Counted from the first letter of the stretch, positions 1 through 13,609 are shown. The stretch is 64,000 bases of DNA from Panulirus ornatus (GCF_036320965.1 NC_092281.1:10037892-10101891); one strand, 5' to 3'. Notes: generated by a model from the sequence alone, not told the origin. Program-made: numbers and translations.

Positions 1-147
1 CACATCTATCGAGCAAGGATACAACATATCTATCGAGCATGGATACAACAGATCTATCCATCAAATATACAACGGATCTATGATACAAGGATACAGCCGA
101 TGTATTCATCAAATATACAACAGATCTCTCTAACAAGGATGCACCAC
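1..147. repeat. 24-bp degenerate minisatellite
   Basis: Six head-to-tail units of exactly 24 bp start at 4, 28, 52, 76, 100 and 124. Each begins ATCTAT or a close variant and contains a core like GGATACAAC. The array probably continues upstream of the window. No coding role is apparent. Confidence 0.8.
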
Positions 148-308
148 GTATGTCCAACTAGTCTTTCTGTTGTAACGGGCTGTTTACCTTCTCACCTCCT
201 GGAACTGTTGTCTGGGTAACACGTCCCAGCAAGCTGACCTTTGAAGGCTTGTTACTGGAAAGGTCAGGAAATGCTTTGCATGGCCATCGCCTCTCATCAC
301 GGGTGGAA

Positions 309-393
<85 letters not shown>

Positions 394-566
394 GGGCGCG
401 GAAAACGGACTCGCTCGAAGGAAACGCCCCTCCCAGGGAAGAAGAACTGAGAAAAGGGTTGAAGGATGTGAATGGGAATGCGAGGAGCAGATTGGGTGGG
501 AGGGCTTTTGGTTGGGGTTTGGGGGAGGGGGGGGAAGGGATGGTGGGAGAAATAGATCAGTAATGG

Positions 567-656
<90 letters not shown>

Positions 657-1068
657 TGGTGAGACGATATCCCTAGTAACACCTCTCTAGCTTGTTGAAT
701 GGCAACCCTTCCTCCGTCTATTGTCTGGAAACCCGATGGTTCCTGGTACGGCGGATCAAGGCCATGGATGATGAGGAACCTCTCGCACTCCATGGTTCGA
801 TTCCCGAGCACACTAACTAAGGTACGAACCCTTGAGCACGAAGGTACAACGATGGTTTTAGGACGAAAGGAGACTTGAAGGAGGGAGCCATCATCGTCAT
901 AACCCAAGGGTGTTACAGGGTCGTGGTGAAGAAAGGGGGGGATCAGAGCACAGCATCCTACTGCAGGTCTGCCACAGACTGTGGTGTTCTAACGCCATCA
1001 CCACCAGCAGGCTGCTCTCCGAGGCAGATGATGTATATAACAGAGTCAGGCACGGTGTTAGGGCTGGG

Positions 1069-1071
<3 letters not shown>
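148..1071. repeat. (TC)n and (AG)n tracts in unique sequence
   Basis: A pure (TC)n tract lies at 313-391 and a pure (AG)n tract at 573-654. They are in opposite strand sense and separated by about 180 bp of G-rich unique DNA, with a run of G near 526-533. The rest (148-312, 655-1071) is unique sequence with no gene I can support. Open frames here are Leu-Ser or Arg-Glu translations of the tracts. Confidence 0.85.
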
Positions 1072-1730
<659 letters not shown>

Positions 1731-1733
<3 letters not shown>

Positions 1734-2904
1734 CTTGGAAAGTATTTTCTCTCCCTGGAAGTAGGAGGTGACAGTGATATGAGAGGAGGGAAGAGGGATA
1801 TATTATTGTGTCGTGTTAGGAGGAGACTAGTCTTTATTCATCTTCTTTTTCCTCTACTTGGACAAAAAGTTTCAATGACTGGGAACAGAAGATAAAAGAA
1901 AAATGTTTTACAACAGAAAGATATTCAGGAAGTCAAAAAAAGGGTTTTGGTGGTGGTGGTGGGGAGAAGAAGAAGTTATTCATTGGGGTGTCAGAACAGG
2001 GTTGGGGGGTGATTTTTCATTTGACTCGAGAGATCAGACGCCATTGGAAATCATGAATAACGAGAGGTCCGACGAATGATGGCATGCGATATTCATGGAA
2101 TGAAAGATATACCAAATGAGTCTCATGGACATATTCTTCTTATGGATTCTAACCCAGAGGAATAGAACTTATCCTTGTGTACTATGGCTTCATCCCTTGG
2201 TCTCCCTGAGCACAATGTCTTAGCCCAGAGTATATTGACTTCGTCCTTTGAAAACCCTTGGAGCACAGTGGTTCCTCCCTTTAAGTCCGGATGACTTAAA
2301 GGGAGAGTATTAACCGAATCTCGACAGTGCTTTCAGCAACACCCCATTTCAGGCGATCGCAGGAAACACGGATGACCAACCGAGATCCGAAATTCAATAA
2401 ATTGATATTTCATGCAAAGTTGGTCGGAAACGAGAAGGTAAATTACCTCTGTGGGTGCCAGCTACACACATGGCTGTGTCTACGTCAGTGCTCAGAGTGC
2501 CTCCTCCCCTTTTCTTTAAGATTAACCACGCAAGTATGCGAAGCAGCGAACCAACTTAGTACGAAGTGCATGTCGTCGCAGCGAATGATGACGAATTCAA
2601 CCACTGCACGCACCCATGCCAGGTTCGACGCGCCACAAGGTACAGAAGAAACCTCATGACTCATTCAAATGCAAGAAAGAAAAGTGTGTTTACAAGTGTT
2701 TCAACAGACCCCACTATCTAGTTATAAACAAACGTCGACCTCAATAGTCGTTCCTAGTTCGAAACAACGTCAATATTCGTCGCTCACTTGATTCACTGGA
2801 GAATTTATTATCTTTCAAGTTTCCCTTCGAGGTTTACCAATGGAACCCCAGTTTACTAGACGAAAATCGTAACATTAACTAGACCACTATGGCAAATGAT
2901 TCAT
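1731..2904. other. Unique sequence, no gene supported
   Basis: About 1.2 kb without simple repeats apart from a short (GGT)n near 1950-1962. A 110-codon open frame on the plus strand (2327-2659) has no recognisable domain, and I do not call it a gene. Confidence 0.5.
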
Positions 2905-3190
2905 TTTTGTGTGGCATCGAAGAAGAGGCATTCCAGGACCCATTCATCCTCCAGCCACCACTACTGCTACTAGTTATATGAGGTCTTTTAGGACACACCC
3001 ATCCAGTCCTCCAGCCACAACCACCACATAGAAGAGGCTTTCCAGGACTCATCCATCCATTCCTCCAGACCACGACCACCACGTAGAAGAGGCGTTCCAG
3101 TAACCCATCTATTCATTCTTCCAGCCAATACAGAGACTTAAAAGAGGCTTTCCAGAAACGATTTATCCATTCCTCCAGACACTACTATTT
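2905..3190. repeat. 55-bp degenerate minisatellite
   Basis: About five units are spaced 55 bp apart. Landmarks are GAAGAGGCWTTCCAG at 2922, 3031 and 3086 and a related AAAGAGGCTTTCCAG at 3141. Each is followed by CATCCATTCNTCCAG and an ACCACNACCACCAC-like tail. Confidence 0.75.
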
Positions 3191-4054
<864 letters not shown>

Positions 4055-4055
<1 letters not shown>

Positions 4056-4390
4056 AGTTTCAACACCATACTGGAGACCCGCCGACTTTGATGAGGAGAT
4101 ATCAACTTGTACTCAGCCCTCAACGCAGGGAAGCTGTTCCAGGACCGACTCTTCTCCTCTGGAGAGACTAAAACCAGCGCCTCCACCTGTGCTCGGGGTA
4201 GACACTTGACGCCGCAGCTGGTGTGACGTGGTACGATTTCAGTCCAGACTGGACTCTCCTCGAGTCTGGTTAAGCTCGTACAGCCTCACAACATCCTCGC
4301 CAACGCGTCCAGGTGGCGTTCACTGCAGATGTGTTACGGTTTATGGATGAAAATGTCAGGAATGCTTTTGCAGGACTGCTGCACAAAGCA
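4055..4390. other. Unique sequence
   Basis: GC-richer unique DNA between microsatellites. No gene, RNA or repeat recognised. Confidence 0.4.
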
Positions 4391-4414
4391 ATATATATAT
4401 ATATATATATATAT

Positions 4415-4449
<35 letters not shown>

Positions 4450-4456
4450 TATGTAA

Positions 4457-4530
<74 letters not shown>

Positions 4531-4534
4531 TAGG

Positions 4535-4563
<29 letters not shown>
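4391..4563. repeat. Compound (AT)n-(GATA)n microsatellite
   Basis: The order is (AT)n 4391-4417, (GATA)n 4416-4450, (AT)n 4461-4527, then (GATA)n 4527-4563 with one GGTA variant. The two GATA blocks flank the AT block symmetrically in the same orientation, suggesting a duplicated compound unit. Confidence 0.9.
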
Positions 4564-4566
<3 letters not shown>

Positions 4567-4937
4567 CTGTGATATGTTTGTACGCGTCCAGCATACATTT
4601 TTCTCTTCACTTCAGACATTTTCTACATTACACTTGTAAACGGTTAGGAACGATTCTGTCACACGGCTGTACGGTACTAGAGCCATTTCCAAATTAGTTG
4701 TTGCGTTTGATGTAACGAAAACGCTCACCCATTCTTTCCAACTATAGGGCGGAGGGAAGGCCAGCTGCGCGTGCATATCTGTGTCGGTAAAAGAGAGATG
4801 TTTATAGTCTGATGCCATCGCTCTAGCAGAGACTCCAGTTTTCGTTTGAAGATAACTTACAAACGATCCATCAAATATCATAACTCTTTATTCATGAGTC
4901 GTGATGAAAGGGCTATAGTGACTCAGACTAAATTCTG

Positions 4938-5031
<94 letters not shown>

Positions 5032-5043
5032 ATATACATATGA

Positions 5044-5113
<70 letters not shown>
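4564..5113. repeat. Unique DNA followed by (TA)n-(CA)n compound tract
   Basis: Positions 4564-4940 are unique, with no recognised gene. (TA)n runs 4942-5027, a short junction carries TGTATATACATATGAATT, and (CA)n runs about 5047-5113. Adjacent (TA)n and (CA)n blocks recur at 8.37 and 62.9 kb. Confidence 0.85.
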
Positions 5114-5116
<3 letters not shown>

Positions 5117-6210
5117 CTCCGAAGTCAAACGAGAGTCCAGAATTGGATGATACAACTGGGAGTCAAGCGAGAGACAGAGTGTACAGAGGGACGTTCAGGG
5201 CACTAAGTTGTTCTTTAGCAGCAGAAAGTCGTTGGTTCGTAAACCAGGCTAAGCCAAGGAAACAAGTAAATAAGACTGCCAGTGAAAAATTTGGAAAACA
5301 CATACGATTGAAATGCGAGGGTTAGAGATGAGGGGACTCCTTGAATGTAAGGCTCTTTCGCTATACACACCCAACCGATGAATTATCTTAACGCTGTGGG
5401 TCCGGTGGTTTTCCAAATGAACACTACGACACCTGTTGTCTCGATGAGGCTCTTAAGCGCGATTGAGAGACATATAGTTTGATAATTATGATAACTGCTC
5501 TGTATAATGATTATTCTCGAAATGAGTACTAAATAAGGTGCATTATAGCTGTATGTTAATGGTATACTTTGCATTTTACAGTTTTACGCCCATTAAGATA
5601 AATATACAAGGAAAGTGGGTTGCAGATGTGTGGCAAGACCATAAAGCACTTGTCGAAATCCTTCGTCCATTTTTTCATATTGTTCAGAATGAAAGTGTAA
5701 GGATAATTTTTTTTGTTTCGTGTACAAATAAGTAATAACACACCCTTATCTCAGTTGAAAAGATAATAACCTAATGGTAAATACAAATGAGAAACTCTAA
5801 ACACACCCGAATCTGTCAACTACCAATGTTTCCAAGCATCTAATTGGTTGTTGGATCGGCCCGGCTCTGGACCAATGGCAGACATTCGCGCTACAATTTT
5901 CAGAATACAATAGCTTTCATCTGTATGTCCTGATCTGTTATTAGATTAACTTATTAATCAAGAGACACTTTTAATCGAGTGTTGTAGAGAGGCAGAATGA
6001 GAGTGTATTGTTCTCGCTGCCTGTTTTTCTTTCATGGCACAGACAATGTTTATATTGCCTGGCTCGGAGTCAATTTTTGAGGGAAACTTCATCAAATATA
6101 ATGTATTTTTTTCTTCTATCAACAAGTGACTTCAGAGTGTGCTTATTAAGTAATAATGTTACGTATAAATTTTTTTTCTCTTATTGCATGTTGCACAGCG
6201 GGAAATGTTT

Positions 6211-6215
<5 letters not shown>
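5114..6215. other. Unique AT-rich sequence with paired CCAAT-like motifs
   Basis: No gene recognised in about 1.1 kb. Near 5840-5880 an ATTGG (inverted CCAAT) and a CCAATGG lie about 30 bp apart in a GC-richer patch. This could be promoter-like, but no downstream exon is visible, so I make no promoter call. Confidence 0.35.

Positions 6216-6250
<35 letters not shown>
6216..6250. repeat. (GT)n microsatellite
   Basis: A pure (GT)n of about 35 bp within unique AT-rich DNA. Positions 6251-6690 hold nothing else I recognise. Confidence 0.9.
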
Positions 6251-6251
<1 letters not shown>

Positions 6252-6697
6252 ACCTAAGAGAGTCATGGAATAGCGGATGATGTCGGGAGGGTAAAAAATT
6301 GCATAGTGTGAGGTTCCAGAACCATGACTTCCTCTTTGTTCCAATGACTTCGGTCGGGGACGCTGTGAGTTTCAGGGAAGAATCGTTCTTCATTCTTTTA
6401 ATTTTCTTTTCTTTGGAAACCATCATGATCTCGACTAATGACCTATAAAGACTCCTCTGACTCGAGGAGGAGAGAGGGGGTCTTAATTTTCAGTTAGGGC
6501 TGGTCGGGGACGAACGTGTTCCTTTAAGAAATGTGATCTTTGCATCGGCAGGCCACACTACGTACGTTCGTCAAAAGTCATCCAGCATGACGTCCTTCTG
6601 TCCTTCCCTGTTCTTAACTGTGGAAGCTTCGATATAGTGCTCCAAGCTGGAGCTGCATAGGGAGATCCTGAAAGCCACCACGACTACCACCGCCAGA

Positions 6698-6989
6698 TGT
6701 CACGTTCCAGGAACCGTTGTGGGGTCGAGTTCCCCAACTGCTGCTGGTGGGCCACCAAAGTTCATGATCATCGCTGGACCCGCCATCCCCCGTTCGGAGT
6801 CCCCCACTGTCACCACCTGCTGGGAGATCGATCCAGGGTTAACTGGAGGTGCTGCCGAGAGCTGGTCTCTTGTCACGTGAATGCGATGAGTGGTGTTGTA
6901 GCGTCGCGACCCATCTTCTTCCCCTGCTTCTACTCCAGTAAACTCCCGCATTCCGTGGTCCTCCTCCGGTTTGTCTAGCAATATTTTCT
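6698..6989 (-). other. Coding-like open segment, possible exon (unproven)
   Basis: The minus strand is open for about 95 codons with a balanced, non-repetitive composition (stretches such as HVTRDQLSAAPPVNPGS and MIMNFGGPPAAVGELDP). This is unlike most open frames here, which come from simple repeats. The frame is bounded upstream by an in-frame TAA followed by CACCAG, a weak possible splice acceptor, and ends at TGA. The opposite strand is open over the same stretch, which weakens the case. I recognise no family. It could equally be GC-rich noncoding DNA. Confidence 0.22.
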
Positions 6990-7171
6990 GGTGTTAAGCG
7001 TTGACATATCTCGTTCCCTCACGTCCTGAGTTTAGCAAAAGCTGTGTGAATGGATATGTGGGATCTTTATACGTCACTGTCTCCAGGTGAATGACCAGGG
7101 GACTCCTCCAGTCCCTCATTGTCAAAAGTTAGGGTCAGATGTTTTCTCATCATTGCCCCTAAGTCCTAACA

Positions 7172-7172
<1 letters not shown>

Positions 7173-7255
<83 letters not shown>
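7173..7255. repeat. (CT)n microsatellite
   Basis: A pure (CT)n tract of about 83 bp. The flanks (6990-7172 and 7256-7560) are unique with no supported gene. Confidence 0.92.
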
Positions 7256-7258
<3 letters not shown>

Positions 7259-7559
7259 ACGAAGTGATTTATTGACCCGCATTTTAGATACTTTTCTCGT
7301 GTCTTTGCTGACTATTTAGATATTCCACATGTGCCTTTACCGTTTCAAACACCTAGACTTACGTGCCTCAAATGTTTTCAGTTTTGCTCTAAGATATATT
7401 GTCTATTTCGTGCTAGCTTGACGAAAACATGAAACGATCGACTTCTGAAGTTAAGCCAATAATAGGCTTTTCATAATTAAGTTCCTGAGTTACTAAGGCA
7501 GTCGGGGGCAAATTGTGAAAAGTTTGAGAAGGACTTGAAACAGAGGCAGATTGACGGAC

Positions 7560-7935
7560 TGGTTCTGTAGATATGCACTGAGGGAGGCAACTGCACTGGG
7601 GTAGGTAAGTGCTCTGAGGGAGGTAATAGCCAATCACTTCATCACATAATGGTGGAGCCCTGGACCGTGCTGGTGGAGCGAGGGCGTTGTGTCTGGTGGG
7701 GGATGGAGAGGGCGTGAGGTCTGCAGTGGTTAGAAAGTGGTGGTGGGGGTGTTGGTGGAGATGGAGAGTGCGTGTGGGGGTGTGATGGTGTTGGTGGTTG
7801 TGATAGTGGTGTTGTGGAAGTGTATGGATGTGTTGGTGCACGTCGTGTGGTGGTGTTGATAATGGTATAAACAGCATGTTGAGTGTGTGGGTTTTCGTAG
7901 TGGCGATGAGAAGTTTATTGAGTGTGTGGGGGTGG
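7560..7935. repeat. GT/GGT-rich degenerate low-complexity region
   Basis: Irregular TGGTGGTG, GTGTGTGGGGGTG and GAGGGAGGTAA motifs. On the minus strand it reads as a His-, Thr- and Pro-rich open frame continuous with the LINE relic beside it (195 codons in total). I take this as chance fusion with low-complexity DNA, not a gene. Confidence 0.6.
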
Positions 7936-8325
7936 TGGTGATGATGTTTACCATCTCTGTTTACCTTGCTGAAGACCCCAAACTCCTTAATTATACCCAA
8001 TACTCATACCCGATCTCTTGCATCAACATTGCTGAAACATTCATTCATCTGCATCCAAAGCACTTGCTTCTCTTCATCCCCCTTCTTGTGCTTAGATGTA
8101 CAAGCACTAATAATCACCGATCTCTCTTAACCACTTTCATTTTTCCCCTACATTAGTGCGGAGCTCGCTTCCTTACACCCTTTCACATATTCTCGACAAC
8201 TCGTGCTTCAGCAGTAGTGCTACCCCTTCCTTAACTCTCGCCTTCACAGTAACCCCCAGCCTTTACTCTAAAACATTTCCAAACCATTCTTCCCCTTTAC
8301 CCTTTAGTTTTGTTTCACTCAGAGA
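7936..8325 (-). mobile_element. RTE-like LINE fragment, endonuclease region (pseudogene)
   Basis: Read on the minus strand from 8325, this encodes LSETKLKGKGEEWFGNVL, then an in-frame stop. After that come EGVALLLKHEL and, after a frame change, a stretch ending GVFSKVNRDG. The ETK motif is typical of the apurinic-type endonuclease domain of non-LTR retrotransposons. The order and wording match an RTE-like decapod family I recall, whose endonuclease is often annotated as craniofacial development protein 2-like. Several stops and frameshifts show it is dead. It begins next to a (CA)n tract and decays into GGT-rich DNA, so both ends are broken. Family assignment is from memory. Confidence 0.72.
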
Positions 8326-8328
8326 AAG

Positions 8329-8330
<2 letters not shown>

Positions 8331-8387
<57 letters not shown>
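8331..8387. repeat. (CA)n-(TA)n compound microsatellite
   Basis: (CA)n at about 8331-8374 passes directly into a short (TA)n. It abuts the 5' side of the minus-strand LINE relic. Confidence 0.9.
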
Positions 8388-8704
8388 CGGAAAGATGTAT
8401 TGCCCCATATCCTACTCAGCTGATGTGCTAACCTGATGCCGTCCCGCTAATGTTCCTGTCCAATAAAATCTCATTATCCAATTTACCTGACCCTTATTAC
8501 ATATTAGTACTAATTGCCCTAAGTTAATTCTATAGACGGAGTAATTGGTATAGATAGATCTAAAGCCAATTGAATTCGTAATTTGGGGAATTATTGGTTA
8601 TAGATGAAGTGAAAAGACCGACTGACCACTGCCACACGTACATCTAAGAAACATACGATTGAACCCCGTGTATGTCTTGGATGGGGTTTTTGCTTACACC
8701 TGAT

Positions 8705-8766
8705 TGTATGTATGTATGTATGTATGTATGTATGTATGTATGTATGTATGTTTGTATGTATGTATG
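8705..8766. repeat. (TATG)n tetranucleotide tract
   Basis: About fifteen TATG units with one TTTG variant. The surrounding unique DNA (8388-8954) has no recognised gene. Confidence 0.9.
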
Positions 8767-8954
8767 AAAATGAATTAGATTAATGAATAATGATTTGTTG
8801 AGTTTAGGCAGCCATTCGGCTGCAGATATACATTTGAGGTATTACATATTTTTCAAAACTGGGAGGTCATGATAATGACTAGTTAACTAATCATAGGAGA
8901 ACTTAAGATCAAGATGGGCTAGATGTTTCCTGCTTTGGATATGCACTTGGATGG

Positions 8955-9064
8955 GATACAGAGGAGGGGGCCAAGTGAGGATATTCCCTCGAAGTCTCAG
9001 TCCTCTGTTCTTAACGCTACGCTACCTCGCTAACGCGGGAAATGGCGAATAGTATGAAAAAAAA

Positions 9065-9136
<72 letters not shown>
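8955..9136 (+). mobile_element. Short SINE-like element, 3' part, with (AT)n tail
   Basis: Positions 8955-9065 match, in reverse orientation, the first half of the element at 61116-61360. The shared parts are GATATTCCCTC, CAGTCCTCTGTTCTTAACGC, CTAACGCGGGAAATRGCGAA and TAGTATGAAA. A short A-rich stretch and an (AT)n tract (9067-9136) follow. The core CGCTACCT-GC-AACGCGGGA is also at the 3' end of the LINE at 51.5 kb. I infer a non-autonomous element that borrows the LINE 3' end. This copy is 5'-truncated. Confidence 0.65.
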
Positions 9137-9138
<2 letters not shown>

Positions 9139-9500
9139 GAATCTTTTTCTCCCATCATCTCCACAATTATTTTTCTTTAGGAAAAGAAAATATCAATTCT
9201 TGTAACATATTACGACTGCCTACCTTTTTTGAGACCATTTTTCTTTTTTTTTTTTGCCAAGTGACATTTTGGTTACTCGAAACGATTTTTGAGTTCTTAT
9301 TATTGTCACCTGATCCCTCCTTCGACCCTCATCCATTTTCCTTATTTGTCATTTTCATTTGCTTACTCTTCTGTCGCCACGTCTTACCAAGGAATCCACC
9401 AGAAGCGTTGGCAGTCTGCAAACATTGTGGCCCTGAGTTGTGTTCAGACACCCGTCTTAAAGTCGGGTACACCTGACGCGTCTGAAACCTACATACCACC
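9137..9500. other. Unique sequence with T-rich runs
   Basis: Contains a T run at about 9241-9255. No gene supported. The 144-codon open frame through here starts in the (AT)n tract. Confidence 0.4.
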
Positions 9501-9835
9501 ACCATACCCAGGTCGTAGTCCAGAAGACCAGAGGCCAACAGCAGACCAAAAGATCACGTACTAATTCCAGCCCAGAAGACCACAAGCTAAAGACCACATA
9601 CTAATTCCAGTCTAGATGACCAAAGACAAAGAGAAGACTGAAAGGCTACATACTGATTCCAACAGACCAAAAGACCACGCACTTATTCCAGTCCAGAAGA
9701 CCACAGACCAACAGTGGACCAAAACATCAACAAAAGATCACTTGTTCACTCCAGCTCAAAAGACTGCAGGCCAACGGTAGACCAAAAGGCCGTGTACTGA
9801 TTCCAGTCCAGAGAGCCTGGAACCAATGTTAGCCG
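9500..9835. repeat. Degenerate ~55-60-bp minisatellite
   Basis: Five or six diverged units share the order CAGTCCAGAAGACCA, a RGACCAACAG stretch, GACCAAAAGATCAC and GTACTAATTCCAG. Unit length varies through indels. Confidence 0.7.
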
Positions 9836-10037
9836 TTGGCTCAACACCTACATCATACTCCTGCTGTTACATCACATTGCCAGACCAGAGTTGTTGCTCT
9901 TCCCTCACCCTACGTTTAACCTGTTATCTCCTCTTCCCATTAAGCATTATATGAAGCCATAAACTTTTTAACTGCGTCTATCACTTCCCCGCTCGACTTG
10001 ATTTCACATTCTGCACTTAGTCAAATGTTTTTTTGTG
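9836..10037. other. Unique sequence
   Basis: No feature recognised. Confidence 0.4.
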
Positions 10038-10060
10038 TTATTATTATCATTACTATTATC

Positions 10061-10103
<43 letters not shown>

Positions 10104-10109
10104 TATTAT

Positions 10110-10145
<36 letters not shown>

Positions 10146-10173
10146 TAGAAGTAGTAGAGGTAGTAGTAGTAGA

Positions 10174-10205
<32 letters not shown>

Positions 10206-10255
10206 CATTCTTATTATTATTACTATTTTCATCAATACTATTATCATAATAATTT
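10038..10255. repeat. (TTA)n-(GTA)n trinucleotide block
   Basis: (ATT)n with some ATC runs to about 10110. It switches to (GTA)n with GGTAG and GAAGTA variants to about 10200, then returns to ATT/ATC. Poly-Ile, poly-Val and poly-Ser translations arise from this block. Confidence 0.88.
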
Positions 10256-11860
10256 AGGAATTTTGACTTCATTGCGTATTTTGATCACAATGCCGAGCTC
10301 TGGAATGGACAACACCGATCATACTGTATCATCTTCATACAGTAGCACTGACAGATGCCAGCCACTCTTTCTGTCCTAAGTCTTTTCTTGTTGTTTTTGT
10401 AACTTGAACGAGCAAATATAAGCACTACACTCGATACGTCCACAAATAACTACATGACACTCCTCGCTGACACTCCTTTTTTAATCTGTCGTCTTAGCTA
10501 TACATGAACCCGAGAGGACCATCATGACGCCACGCGTGGCATTTCAAATCCTTCGCTGACATTTCATGTCATCAGGGAATATGTGGGAGGTTCCGATGCT
10601 CATCAAAGAAGAGTTTTCTCAATTACATATTTCACTAGGCACGAGATATGAATGACTGAGAAAGCTAAACACGTTAGGAACAGATCAGAACAAAAAAAAA
10701 GAATAAAGATATAACAAGATAATCACGAAAATACGAATTTCTAAGTAATTTTATAAAGTTATTCATCGAACAATATTACAAAGAAAAATAGAATTTTAAA
10801 CAATTTTTGCTTCTTTGTTAATAATTTTATTACCAAAAATGTTTAAGAATTTTTGAACTATTTGACTAAGCTATTAGAAGTATGGAAAACAATTAAGGAT
10901 GATATTATTTTGAAAAGTCCATTAGGGTTTGATATCAAGGTTAAGCGAGGTCTGAGTGCAGTGTTATGTATATCTGTCGAGATAATGAAGATCTAGGTTT
11001 TGGTTTTCCGCAAAAGTTGTTATTATTATTTTGGGGAAGTAATTCTCTACTTTATTATTACCAGACCCGTTGCCACTTTCTTGGGTTGGATCAAATGCAT
11101 TCGGGGAAATGCCTTTTTTTTTTTTTTTACCCTGGACTTTGGACAACTATATATGGTCACATAATCTGTAGGTTGAGGAAGGTTAGGGATACACAGCCTC
11201 CCTCCCTTGTGGTTGGTGACGAGGTTAATGTCAGTATACTCAGAGATCAGCTTTCTGCATCATTTGAAGCTATAGAGAAGATTTCTCGAATTTACGTCCC
11301 ATGAGTGTTAGGTTTTCTCCCCGAACCGTATTAGAAAAATGGTAACTACAAATACGTAATTACACACGTCGAATGTCAGACTTGGCCTGGGATGTACGCA
11401 GATGCCATTCCTTTTACCAAGAAGATGAGTTTGGGGATTTGTACGGATAGGGGAGTATGGGAAGAAAAGACTGCGAGAAACGCATAGTTTGGTCTTTTAC
11501 GGGAAAGAGGTGCATTTAGGTATGAAGAGGATGTGTAGTGATTGGATGTTAACGCCATTCTAGTTGGAGAGGTTCTGAGTTGAGTAATCTGAGCTTATTC
11601 TTAGAAAACAGTTTGTTATTGATGTGTGAGTTAGTGAGAGATACAAAGGGAGATTAGATAGATAGGGGTGTGAGTAGGTAGATAGATATAAGTTGTTCTT
11701 TAGTCATGAGGTATGGATGACTTTTTCTCGTCTTTAGTGGAACGAAACAGTGAACCTGTGTTCAGAGCTTGGTTCATCTCACATGAATCCCGAGTTCTGC
11801 GTGAACACTCATAAGTTTCACTCAGCATGATAGACAATCTCTCAATTAACCTTCGTACTT
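10256..11860. other. Unique, partly AT-rich sequence
   Basis: About 1.6 kb with no recognised gene. Positions 10680-10930 are strongly AT-rich. Short homopolymers occur at 10693 and 11112. Open frames reach 112 codons (10966-11304, plus), without family-like motifs. Confidence 0.4.
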
Positions 11861-12360
11861 CAAGCCTCAGCTTTCCAGATCTCGCTCTTCCCAGCCCAAG
11901 TCTCTCTAAACTCTAGTCTCCTACAGCCCAGCCCAGCTCCGCCGCTCCCCCAGACTTCACTTTATAATCTTCGTCTGTTGAATGTCATTTAGTCTTCCAA
12001 ACCCTACCCAGCTGAAGGCAGGACTCTCCGAAAGCCAACCAGTCTTTCAGTCTCCAGTGCTCCGAACTCCAATCTTCTCAATCCTAATCTTACAAACGTT
12101 AGTCCTCCTGCATTCTCTGTTCTCCGGGTCCCAGTCCTCCAAATCTTGACCCTCTAACCCAAATACCTCCAAACCTTGGGTCTCCAATTCTTCCAAAACA
12201 CAGTCGTCCAAACTGAAAGCCAGTGGACAACAATCTCACGAACATCAGCTTTCCAAACCCCAAATTTTTCGAACCACCGATCTTGGCGAATCCCGGATCT
12301 CCAAACCAGAGGCATTCGAATTCCAGTTCCCGAGACACAGGTCTTCCAAAAGGTTCAAGT
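11860..12360. repeat. Pyrimidine-rich degenerate short repeats
   Basis: Recurrent CTCCAAAC, CTTCCAAA, CCAGTCTTTC and TCCAAACCCC motifs at irregular 15-30 bp spacing suggest a very old, decayed tandem array. No gene. Confidence 0.45.
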
Positions 12361-12737
12361 TGTCTTGTAAACACTCTCACTCTGGAAGATCTCAGTAACT
12401 CTATGATGAGAGAGTTGAAGATGGGCGGGACCTTCTCCTTTATACTTTTTTTCTTATCTCGGTTCCTTAATACCTCCGTCGGTCTGGCTCAGCAGGGACA
12501 TAATTAGTTAATGGAATGGCTGCCAAAGGTACTTAAAAGTTCCCTCGGTGTCTGTTCCTTCTCTCGTTTTTTTCTCATTCGTGTAGCTCCTTATTCCTCA
12601 TCTCTTCTCGAGGGGAAGTGAGACTTACAAGCGGGATAAGGCTGCTTATACTCATCCAACAATCTCCTTTTATCCTTTCTATCTTTCTTCTTCCTCATCC
12701 AGATCAGGCTCTTCTTCTCTTCTTCCTGTTTAAGACA

Positions 12738-13070
12738 GCAGGCGACGCATGGCTCCACCGTTTAAGGGCAACAGTTGACGTATGGCTCCACCGTTCAATG
12801 CAACAGTTGACGCATGGCACCACCGTTCAGTGCAACAGTTGACGCATGGCACCACCGTTCAGTGCAACAGTTGACGCATGGCACCACCGATCAGTGAAAC
12901 ACTTGACTCATGGCACCACCGATCAGTGCAACACTTGACGCATGGCACTACCGTTTAAGGCAACAGTTGACGCATGGCACCACCGTTTAAGGGAACAACA
13001 GTCGCATAGCACTACCGTTCAATTCTACAGTTAACCGATGGCATTACTGTTTAGGGTAACAGACGACGCC
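12738..13070. repeat. 32-bp minisatellite
   Basis: About ten units of 32 bp (33 for the first). GACGCATGGC is at 12744, 12777 (variant), 12809, 12841 and 12873 and onward, and each unit carries CACCACCGTTCAGTG or a variant. Central units are the most uniform, and units near both ends are diverged. Confidence 0.85.
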
Positions 13071-13248
13071 AAGTACCACTAACCACAGTCCTCTTTTGGC
13101 AACAGTTCCGGGCGAGTCTCTGGCTCCCACGTCCGTATCTTCATATATTTTCCATGCCGCTGGTTCTGGAGGCAAACTAATGGACGATTTTACCTCACTC
13201 GTCCTCCTGCATAATTCAGGGTCTTCGCTCAAATTCATGGTTCAAAAG

Positions 13249-13250
<2 letters not shown>

Positions 13251-13309
<59 letters not shown>

Positions 13310-13402
13310 AGGCGCCTGAAAGAAATACATGGATACACAAACCACACAGAGCAGGGGCCTGGGAGAGTTACAGAGACACACAGACCACACCTAGTACGCG
13401 CC

Positions 13403-13457
<55 letters not shown>
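13251..13457. repeat. Two (GA)n tracts with a duplicated spacer
   Basis: (GA)n at about 13252-13309 and 13409-13457. The spacer holds two diverged copies of about 50 bp, each with a GCGCCTGRRAGA-like block and ACACANACCACAC. The microsatellite and its flank seem to have duplicated together. Confidence 0.8.
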
Positions 13458-13462
<5 letters not shown>

Positions 13463-13609
13463 TGGAAATAGACTTTTGTCGAGTTCGTTTTTCGTCTCTT
13501 CAGTTGGGAAGTTAATAAGCGTGTCCATTGTTCCCCCTGGAGTTGTCAGACTGCTCATTGAAAGGAGACATATTCAGGTATACTCCAGTGGTTTGGCGGG
13601 GGTAGCTTT

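Noticed and set aside
7413..8000. 195-codon His/Pro-rich minus frame as a gene
   Set aside because: Its first residues belong to a decayed LINE endonuclease, and the rest is GGT-rich low-complexity DNA.
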